Source: Balneolaceae bacterium
Lineage (GTDB): Bacteria > Bacteroidota > Rhodothermia > Balneolales > Balneolaceae
Direction: 5' to 3'
Assembly: GCA_007118525.1 (NCBI GenBank)
Contig: SKRK01000167.1
Location: 1 to 8,563, forward strand
DNA: 8,563 nt
Shown: piece after piece, positions 1 through 4,861 of the stretch
How positions within the stretch are numbered: position 1 is the stretch's first letter
Layout of the letters: each line of letters opens with the position of its first letter
Notes under the pieces: model-generated
What the model was told of the DNA's origin: nothing
What the model saw: only the letters and a program-made list of their open reading frames with translations
Database searches by the model: none
Program-made: the position numbers and the translations under genes

Positions 1-1394
1 ACCTGATCATAAAGCCGCTGACGATCATCAGAAGAGAAGAAGAGACTGTCGGGAGCCTGTGAATATTCGTAGAAGTCGTTGAAGAGTGAACCCATCTGAA
101 GAACTTTGCTAAATTGAATGGAGTAAAAAGTGAGGAATAGAATATCACCCATTTGACCTGCAATTTGATAGCTCTGATCAAGTTGTGGTAAAACCTGTCC
201 ATATCTGACTTTTCGAAGAGAGTCGGCCTGTACCCAATTTTTGAATTCAAGGTCTTTCTCCTGCTTCTTTCGGGTAACATTATATCGCTCAAATCCTGAT
301 CTGATCCCTTCATAATATTTTAAAGCGTTTGCTATGGATGCACGTTCTGCAGCATTGCGTACTGCAAACTCTTCATCTTGTGAGGCTTCATGTTCAAGCC
401 CTTTCAGATAGGCACTGAATGCATATTGAAGGGGTGGGAATTGTTGATTTTCATAAAATCCGAATGCATAACTGCTCTCAAACCGATAGGTATTTCCCGG
501 AAATCCCAGTGTGAGCGTGAAGTCGCCGGGTTTCAAGGATCCCACCCGAATCGGGAGAGACATATCAGGTTTGAAAGGTATGTTTGAAGGCTGATAGGAT
601 TCCGGTTTTCCGTCGGGTGACACATAAGCCCTCAGGAAGGTGAAATCGCCGGTATGACGCGGCCACATCCAGTTGTCTGTATCTCCTCCAAATTTACCGA
701 TTGATTCCTCCGGCGCATATACCAGGCGTACATCATTAATTACCCGGTAAACAACCATGAACTGTCGATTGCCTGACCAAAAATCATAAATTTCAACAGT
801 AGTACCGGGATCTTCATGTTGTCGCAGTTTAATTAAATCCTGCCTGATTTCAGCTTCAATCAGCGACTGTTCGCGGTGAGTTAAACCCTCTGGCACTCTC
901 TTGCGAATCTCTTCGGTCACTTCAGACTGTTCAATAGGGATATAAAGGGAATAGTTTGGAATAGGGATTTCATCCTCTATTTCCACTGCATAAAATCCGG
1001 AGTCAAGAAAATTATGATCCGCACTGCTTACGGATACAATTCCATCATAGGCCACATGATGGTTTGTTAATATTAAGCCATTTTGAGATACAAAAGATCC
1101 GGTTCCGCCTCCTGAATCGCCAATATTGATCCGAACAATAGCATGATTCAGTGATGGTGAATCCAGGCTGTAGATCTGATCTTCCGGCATCTGTAGTCCT
1201 AGAGTGGTCATGTAGGAATAAACTTGCCCGGTAACCTGCGGCAGAAGCCACATTCCTGAGTGATCGGGGGAAGTCTTTTCGGGATAGACCACATACTGAT
1301 GATCGCCTGCGCTTGAAACAGGCTCAGAGATTCTGCAGGCCGTGCCTATAAGTAAAACTGCTGCCAGAAAAGCCCCGAATTTTAAATGCCTCAT
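1..1394 (-). CDS. S46-family dipeptidyl-peptidase (DPP7/DPP11-like), partial
   Basis: Exported serine peptidase of family S46, whose members cut dipeptides from peptide N-termini in the periplasm or at the outer membrane. Reading from the ATG at 1394 gives 464 codons and then runs off the left edge. Family members are roughly 700 residues, so about a third is missing. A hydrophobic leader (residues 5-19) ends in Cys20, a possible lipoprotein site, although GTAC is not a canonical lipobox. Family signatures are clear: GTGSFVSQNGLILTNHH (residues 97-113, catalytic His region), FGGDTDNWMWPRHTGDF (235-251, catalytic Asp region) and GFPGNTYRF (298-306). The catalytic Ser of the family (a GNSGSP-type motif) would lie in the missing part, so activity cannot be judged here. 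It is transcribed divergently from the 116-aa gene. Assignment to S46 is secure; the exact specificity is not. Confidence 0.93.
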   Translation of the reverse strand, partial: MRHLKFGAFLAAVLLIGTACRISEPVSSAGDHQYVVYPEKTSPDHSGMWLLPQVTGQVYSYMTTLGLQMPEDQIYSLDSPSLNHAIVRINIGDSGGGTGSFVSQNGLILTNHHVAYDGIVSVSSADHNFLDSGFYAVEIEDEIPIPNYSLYIPIEQSEVTEEIRKRVPEGLTHREQSLIEAEIRQDLIKLRQHEDPGTTVEIYDFWSGNRQFMVVYRVINDVRLVYAPEESIGKFGGDTDNWMWPRHTGDFTFLRAYVSPDGKPESYQPSNIPFKPDMSLPIRVGSLKPGDFTLTLGFPGNTYRFESSYAFGFYENQQFPPLQYAFSAYLKGLEHEASQDEEFAVRNAAERASIANALKYYEGIRSGFERYNVTRKKQEKDLEFKNWVQADSLRKVRYGQVLPQLDQSYQIAGQMGDILFLTFYSIQFSKVLQMGSLFNDFYEYSQAPDSLFFSSDDRQRLYDQ

Positions 1395-1471
1395 CTATTG
1401 AGTATGTGGTGAATGACAATGGATTCTTATGTGATGCATTTCTATACTATAGAATTGCTCTCAAAAAACTG

Positions 1472-1479
1472 TATATTTA
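1472..1479 (+). promoter_or_regulatory. Possible -7 element for the 116-aa gene
   Basis: TATATTTA matches the Bacteroidota -7 consensus TAnnTTTG except in the last base, and would give a leader of about 20 nt before the ATG at 1507. The nearest upstream TTG (1455-1457) is only 14 nt away, shorter than usual. The 112-bp divergent region (1395-1506) must hold promoters for both flanking genes; I could not find a credible one for the peptidase. Confidence 0.22.
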
Positions 1480-1506
1480 GAAAAATAAAAGATATCAGAC
1501 AAACAG

Positions 1507-1857
1507 ATGATCTATAAACAAAAATTTTACTATCTCTGCAAAACTCCTTTAAGCGCCGAAGGGCCTCAGGATGTTGAAATTATTGACCGGGCTGACGATA
1601 GCAACGGATTCCCTGAACTCTTTAAAAAGTATGAAGAGTATCGTTCTCATGCGTTTAATGAAGACAACCTCTATAGTATAGTTCGGGCCGATGATATTTA
1701 CGAATTAATTCGGACAGGCACTGAAAAAGAGGCTCAGGAATTGGCTTTTGAAAGAGCGGAGCCCGAAATTGTTACAAACTTGCAGCATCGTGTGATGCAG
1801 AAAAATGATAAGAACGCAAAAGCGATTCTGAAAGAAGTTCATCAGATAGAATCCTGA
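1507..1857 (+). CDS. Hypothetical protein, 116 aa
   Basis: I do not recognise this protein. It is a small, soluble-looking, charged protein with no signal peptide and no membrane segment. The N-terminus is aromatic and basic (MIYKQKFYYLCKTP). An acidic middle (about residues 22-65) holds DVEIIDRADD and a KKYEEY stretch, and the C-terminal half is predicted mostly helical by eye (TEKEAQELAFERAEPE and on to the end). There is no clear Shine-Dalgarno site before the ATG, but the reading frame is clean, has no in-frame alternative nearby, and ends just before a strong terminator, which supports a real gene. Its spacing from dps (139 bp with a terminator between) argues against co-transcription. 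Function unknown. Confidence 0.8.
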   Translation: MIYKQKFYYLCKTPLSAEGPQDVEIIDRADDSNGFPELFKKYEEYRSHAFNEDNLYSIVRADDIYELIRTGTEKEAQELAFERAEPEIVTNLQHRVMQKNDKNAKAILKEVHQIES

Positions 1858-1877
1858 TTTTAAAGTGACTAGCTTTT

Positions 1878-1915
1878 AAAAGCCTCTCCGTAATGCGGGG
1901 AGGCTTTTTTTGTTT
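1878..1915 (+). terminator. Intrinsic terminator after the 116-aa gene
   Basis: Arms AGCCTCTCCG (1881-1890) and CGGGGAGGCT (1896-1905) form a 10-bp stem with one G-U pair and a TAATG loop. A seven-base T-run follows (1905-1911), and AAA at 1878-1880 can extend the stem. It lies 20 bp after the stop codon. Confidence 0.92.
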
Positions 1916-1937
1916 AAAAACTCTTCTTTGGAATGTT

Positions 1938-1966
1938 TTTAATTTCAAAGTTGTGATATTTATAAT
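1938..1966 (+). promoter_or_regulatory. Candidate dps promoter
   Basis: A perfect TATAAT at 1961-1966 lies 30 bp before the dps ATG, with a poor -35-like TTTAAT at 1938-1943 (17-bp spacer). The dps promoter must lie between the upstream terminator (ends near 1915) and the start codon, and this is the best candidate. No good TAnnTTTG element is present here. Confidence 0.35.
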
Positions 1967-1986
1967 AGACAAAGTGAATAAAAATC

Positions 1987-1992
1987 GGAGGT
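1987..1992 (+). promoter_or_regulatory. Ribosome binding site of dps
   Basis: GGAGGT lies 4 nt before the ATG at 1997. It is the clearest Shine-Dalgarno match in front of a recognised gene in this window and decides the start in favour of 1997 over the ATG at 2033. Confidence 0.7.
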
Positions 1993-1996
1993 AGTA

Positions 1997-2500
1997 ATGT
2001 CTGAAGTACTAACACAAAACAGGAAAGAGACAATGGAAATTAACATCGGAATATCAAATGAAGACCGTAAAGAGATCGCGATGGGCTTATCGCGGCTATT
2101 GGCTGATAGCTATATGGTTTACCTGAAAACTCATAATTACCACTGGAATGTTACAGGTAAGCTGTTTCACTCTCTGCATGAGATGTTTGAAGAGCAGTAT
2201 TCAGAGCTCGCAGAGGCCATTGATGTAATTGCTGAACGCATCCGCGCAATCGGATACAGGGCACCGGGATCATTTAGAGAGTATAGTGAAATAACATCTA
2301 TAGAGGAGGACACAGACCAGCCCGATGCTATGGAGATGGTCAGGCGCCTTGCAGTAGATAATGAAACCATCATCAGGACAGCGAGGGAAACATTGCCCGC
2401 CTGTGAGAAAGCAGGCGATGAAGCCTCTATCGATCTGCTCACCCAAAGGCTGGATATCCACTCCAAAACAGCATGGATGCTTAGAAGCCATCTGGAATAA
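1997..2500 (+). CDS. dps: Dps family DNA-binding/ferritin-like protein
   Basis: Starvation-induced mini-ferritin. Family members form 12-subunit shells that oxidise Fe(II) with peroxide, store iron and shield DNA. At 167 aa it has the normal family length. The ferroxidase ligands are all visible: His49 (in THNYHW), His61 and Glu65 (in HEMFEEQY), Asp76 and Glu80 (in AIDVIAER), matching E. coli Dps His51/His63/Asp67/Asp78/Glu82 with a constant offset of two. The C-terminal helix HSKTAWMLRSHLE is also typical. The start at 1997 is favoured by a good Shine-Dalgarno site (GGAGGT, 1987-1992), rare in this window. An in-frame ATG at 2033 would shorten the N-terminal tail by 12 residues. The tail is not strongly Lys-rich, so direct DNA binding is uncertain. 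Flanking terminators suggest a single-gene transcript. Confidence 0.96.
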   Translation: MSEVLTQNRKETMEINIGISNEDRKEIAMGLSRLLADSYMVYLKTHNYHWNVTGKLFHSLHEMFEEQYSELAEAIDVIAERIRAIGYRAPGSFREYSEITSIEEDTDQPDAMEMVRRLAVDNETIIRTARETLPACEKAGDEASIDLLTQRLDIHSKTAWMLRSHLE

Positions 2501-2507
2501 TTATAAA

Positions 2508-2535
2508 TTGACACAATTTTTAAGTCCGGCATAAA
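2508..2535 (+). promoter_or_regulatory. Possible mscS promoter nested in the dps terminator
   Basis: A perfect TTGACA (2508-2513) is followed after 16 bp by CATAAA (2530-2535), a 4/6 match to TATAAT. The -10-like part falls at the loop of the dps terminator hairpin. Transcription would begin near 2543, about 40 nt before the mscS ATG. Sigma factors of Bacteroidota often prefer other elements, so this is tentative. Confidence 0.3.
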
Positions 2536-2550
2536 AGCCGGACTTTTTTT
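2522..2550 (+). terminator. Intrinsic terminator after dps
   Basis: Arms AAGTCCGGC (2522-2530) and GCCGGACTT (2537-2545) form a perfect 9-bp stem with an ATAAAA loop, and a T-run follows to 2550. It ends 32 bp before the next start codon. Confidence 0.93.
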
Positions 2551-2582
2551 ATGCTCAAAAACCAAAAGATAAAAGATTAAAC

Positions 2583-3410
2583 ATGGAAGATTTTTTTAAC
2601 AGCTATACTGAAGATTTAATGCCGCTCATAATCCAGCATGGGCTAAGTGTAATTGGGGCAATTTTAATTTTAATAGCCGGCTGGATACTGGCCGGCTGGG
2701 CCAAAAGAAAAGTTATAGATCGTGCACAAAAAGCGGAAAACGTAGACGATACGCTCGTGCCAATTCTGGGGCAAACGGTTAAAGTGTTTATCATTATTGT
2801 TACCATACTTGCTGTTTTAGGGCAATTTGGGGTGGAAACAACAAGTATCGTGGCCGTGTTGGGTGCTTCCGCATTGGCTGTTGGTCTGGCACTGCAGGGT
2901 ACGCTGAGTAATATTGCAGCAGGCGTAATGTTGTTAATTTTACGCCCCTTCAAAATAGGGGATGCTGTCAGCGTTGGGGGCACCATGGGTATCGTAGACG
3001 CAATTGGTTTATTTACAACAGAGTTACACTCATTTGACAACATCGGTATTTCAATGCCTAACTCTAAAGTGTGGGGAACTGAGATCCAAAATCTCTCACA
3101 ATTTGAAACCAGACGGGTAGATATGGAGATTGCAATCTCATATGGCGACAACATGGATAAAGCAATTGACCTGATCAGGGAGGTGCTTGCGGAGGACGAA
3201 CGGATTTTGGAAGAACCGGAACCGCTAGTCGCCGTAAGCAGTTTAGGTAACAGTTCGGTAGAAATTCGAGTAAGGCCCTGGACGGAGACCAAAAACGTAT
3301 GGCCACTCCGGTATGCGCTTACTAAGCGAATTAAAGAGAAGTTTGATGAAAATGGAGTAACCATTCCATTTCCACAACGGGATGTACATCTATTTCAAAA
3401 AACAAAGTAG
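2583..3410 (+). CDS. Small-conductance mechanosensitive channel, MscS family (first copy)
   Basis: Inner-membrane channel that opens under membrane tension and lets solutes out on hypo-osmotic shock; MscS channels are heptamers. At 275 aa it is close to E. coli MscS (286 aa). Visible order: TM1 about residues 16-39, TM2 about 62-82, pore-lining TM3 about 86-119, then the cytoplasmic beta and alpha/beta domains. TM3 holds LAVGLALQGTLSNIAAG: Leu98 and Leu102 match the hydrophobic gate (E. coli Leu105/Leu109), Gly106 and Gly114 match the kink glycines (Gly113/Gly121), and Gln105 matches Gln112. The RPFKIGD motif follows. In the cytoplasmic part the usual PNG...NFSRE stretch reads MPNSKVWGTEIQNLSQFE. 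The C-terminus IPFPQRDVHLF is typical. The ATG at 2583 lacks a clear Shine-Dalgarno site. A weaker terminator follows. Confidence 0.95.
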   Translation: MEDFFNSYTEDLMPLIIQHGLSVIGAILILIAGWILAGWAKRKVIDRAQKAENVDDTLVPILGQTVKVFIIIVTILAVLGQFGVETTSIVAVLGASALAVGLALQGTLSNIAAGVMLLILRPFKIGDAVSVGGTMGIVDAIGLFTTELHSFDNIGISMPNSKVWGTEIQNLSQFETRRVDMEIAISYGDNMDKAIDLIREVLAEDERILEEPEPLVAVSSLGNSSVEIRVRPWTETKNVWPLRYALTKRIKEKFDENGVTIPFPQRDVHLFQKTK

Positions 3411-3417
3411 TTATTAT

Positions 3418-3445
3418 GAGCCCCGCCTTGTGTGGGGGGTTTTTG
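3418..3445 (+). terminator. Probable terminator after first mscS copy
   Basis: CCCCGC (3421-3426) pairs with GTGGGG (3432-3437), including one G-U pair, around a 5-nt loop. TTTTT follows at 3440-3444. It starts 10 bp after the stop codon and is weaker than the other terminators here. Confidence 0.65.
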
Positions 3446-3635
3446 ATTTGAATCCTTTCAATTTTTCATTCAGCAGCCTCCTCTATTCTTGAATCCATGA
3501 TTGAATTTGTTGCCCTTTTTTAAAAAAAATCAGTAATATCTTTCTAATTAATACAGATTTGTACAAGAATTGAAACAGTGTGCAATCTGATACTTCAGAA
3601 AGGGGTAATGGGCAGTAAATAGGCACTCAAATAGG

Positions 3636-3662
3636 TTGACAGTTTACTTAGCCGAATAACAT
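3636..3662 (+). promoter_or_regulatory. Possible promoter upstream of second mscS copy
   Basis: TTGACA (3636-3641) is followed after 15 bp by TAACAT (3657-3662), a 4/6 match to TATAAT with a short spacer. Two AAATAGG copies lie immediately upstream and could be an operator. An alternative start signal is GATTTTTG at 3753-3760. Confidence 0.25.
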
Positions 3663-3674
3663 TCAGAGGAGTAA

Positions 3675-3752
3675 ATGTTTTATTTATCGCTATCTGATGC
3701 GCCTGTTATCTTTATAAGTACTTTAGGGGAATGTAAACAGAAGCTTATATAA
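3675..3752 (+). CDS. Possible 25-aa small ORF upstream of second mscS copy
   Basis: ATG at 3675 is preceded by AGAGGAG (3665-3671) at a near-ideal 3-nt gap; the frame encodes 25 residues and stops with TAA at 3750-3752. The peptide begins MFYLSLSDAPVIFISTLG and has a moderately hydrophobic middle, but not enough for a confident membrane helix. It lies 45 bp before the second mscS start and could be a leader peptide, a microprotein or chance. The main support is the Shine-Dalgarno site, stronger than those of the neighbouring channel genes. Confidence 0.25.
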   Translation: MFYLSLSDAPVIFISTLGECKQKLI

Positions 3753-3797
3753 GATTTTTGAAGATGAACAGAACTACTAACCAAATGTATTGAGACA

Positions 3798-4616
3798 ATG
3801 GAAAATTTAGACATGGCACAAATCGACTTTGTAGGTATTGTTACCAAATACGGGCCGAATATACTATTTGCAATTCTGACGCTGGTTGTCGGTTTGTGGA
3901 TTGTAAAATTTATTGTGTCCGGTGTAAGAAAAGGAATGGATAAGAGTGAGACCGACAAAACACTGAGAAGTTTTCTGATAAGTTTGGTTTCTGTGCTTTT
4001 AAAGATTTTGGTTTATATAACAGCACTCGGCATGTTGGGTGTGGAAATGACATCCTTTATTGCAATCCTTGCTGCTGCAGGTTTGGCGGTTGGCCTGGCG
4101 CTTTCGGGAACGCTGCAAAACTTTGCCGGAGGGGTCATGATTCTCTTTTTCAAGCCATTTAAAGTAGGCCACTTTATCGATGCACAGGGGCACATGGGTA
4201 CGGTTAAGGAGATTCAGATTTTTGTGACGATTCTCACAACTCCCGATAATAAAACTGTAATCATTCCCAACGGTCCGCTGGCAACCGGTTCAATGACCAA
4301 TTTCTCAAGAGAACCCAGGAGAAGAGTTGACTGGACTTTTGGAATCGGATACGGTGATGATCTTGATAAAGCCTATGAAGTGTTGAAAAGACTGTTATCT
4401 CAGGATGACCGAATTTTGAGCGATCCCGAACCATTTATGGCACTTAAAGAACTTGGGGATAGTTCCGTAGACATTACAGTTAGAGCATGGGTTGAGGCTG
4501 CGGATTATTGGGGAGTTTTCTTCAAAATGAATGAAGAGGTCTATAAGACTTTTGATAAAGAAGGTCTCTCCATACCGTTTCCGCAACACGATGTACATCT
4601 TTTCCGGGAAAATTAA
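3798..4616 (+). CDS. Small-conductance mechanosensitive channel, MscS family (second copy)
   Basis: Second MscS-type tension-gated channel, 272 aa, same strand as the first. TM1 about residues 20-42, TM2 about 58-80, TM3 about 84-118, then the cytoplasmic domain. Its pore helix reads GLAVGLALSGTLQNFAGG: gate leucines Leu96 and Leu100 and glycines Gly104 and Gly112 are kept, but the Gln after the gate is Ser103 and the SLSN part is TLQN, a variant common in other MscS subgroups. Its cytoplasmic motif PNGPLATGSMTNFSREPRRRV is closer to E. coli MscS than that of the first copy. The C-terminus IPFPQHDVHLF matches the first copy. The ATG at 3798 is used; an in-frame ATG at 3813 is possible, and neither has a clear Shine-Dalgarno site. 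It probably has its own transcript, since terminators lie on both sides. Confidence 0.95.
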   Translation: MENLDMAQIDFVGIVTKYGPNILFAILTLVVGLWIVKFIVSGVRKGMDKSETDKTLRSFLISLVSVLLKILVYITALGMLGVEMTSFIAILAAAGLAVGLALSGTLQNFAGGVMILFFKPFKVGHFIDAQGHMGTVKEIQIFVTILTTPDNKTVIIPNGPLATGSMTNFSREPRRRVDWTFGIGYGDDLDKAYEVLKRLLSQDDRILSDPEPFMALKELGDSSVDITVRAWVEAADYWGVFFKMNEEVYKTFDKEGLSIPFPQHDVHLFREN

Positions 4617-4624
4617 ACTGTCTC

Positions 4625-4654
4625 AAAAAATCCCGCTTTAAAGCGGGTTTTTTT
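4625..4654 (+). terminator. Intrinsic terminator after second mscS copy
   Basis: The perfect 16-bp palindrome CCCGCTTTAAAGCGGG (4632-4647) folds as a hairpin, with a six-A run before it and a seven-T run after it (4648-4654). The symmetry would allow termination from either side. Confidence 0.92.
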
Positions 4655-4812
4655 AGCAGGCACTATATTGGAGATAAATACTGCAGGTACGATTTTATAA
4701 CATCATTCGTAGATAATGTGAAGTCTGTTTAGAATTCATTTAATTGTTTTAATGTGGAATCGTTACTCTTAAGTTGATTCCATAAATTATCTTGATTAAA
4801 CTATAAAATTAA

Positions 4813-4840
4813 TTGTAGAAGGCTTCGAGCCGTAATTTTG
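4813..4840 (+). promoter_or_regulatory. Bacteroidota-type promoter of the DUF349 gene
   Basis: TAATTTTG (4833-4840) is an exact match to the -7 consensus TAnnTTTG and is followed by CACC, a common context in this phylum. A TTG (4813-4815) lies 17 bp upstream as a -33 element. Transcription would start about 7 nt downstream, near 4847, so a TTG start codon at 4838 would not be transcribed. This supports the TTG at 4862 as the real start. Confidence 0.6.
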
Positions 4841-4861
4841 CACCCTAAAGGTTTATCTGTT

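Larger units (their letters stand above)
3411..3797. other. 387-bp intergenic region between the two mscS genes
   Basis: AT-rich and without a recognised gene. From left to right it holds the terminator of the first mscS copy; a T6A8 run (about 3516-3529) that may be bent DNA; a direct repeat AAATAGG (3617-3623 and 3629-3635, 12-bp period) directly followed by TTGACA (3636-3641); a 25-codon ORF with a Shine-Dalgarno-like site (3675-3752); a 10-bp palindrome CTTATATAAG (3744-3753); GATTTTTG (3753-3760), one base from TAnnTTTG; and a 9-codon ORF (3764-3793) ending 4 bp before the second mscS ATG. The length is unusual for this gene-dense stretch and suggests regulation of the second channel gene. 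Confidence 0.5.

Noticed and set aside
1045..1251. Short minus-strand frame within the peptidase region
   Set aside because: It is in a different frame from the S46 sequence, which is continuous across the whole region.
2167..2565. Minus-strand frames over dps
   Set aside because: Shadows of a strongly conserved Dps gene; one even runs through the dps terminator.
2603..3364. Long minus-strand open frame (253 codons) opposite the first mscS copy
   Set aside because: It is fully antisense to a clear MscS gene, Ser/Ile/Thr-rich as expected of a shadow frame, and has no start or termination signals of its own.
1997..4616. dps-mscS-mscS as a single stress operon
   Set aside because: Strong hairpin-plus-T-run terminators lie after dps and the second mscS and a fair one after the first, and a 387-bp gap separates the channels; shared stress roles do not show co-transcription.
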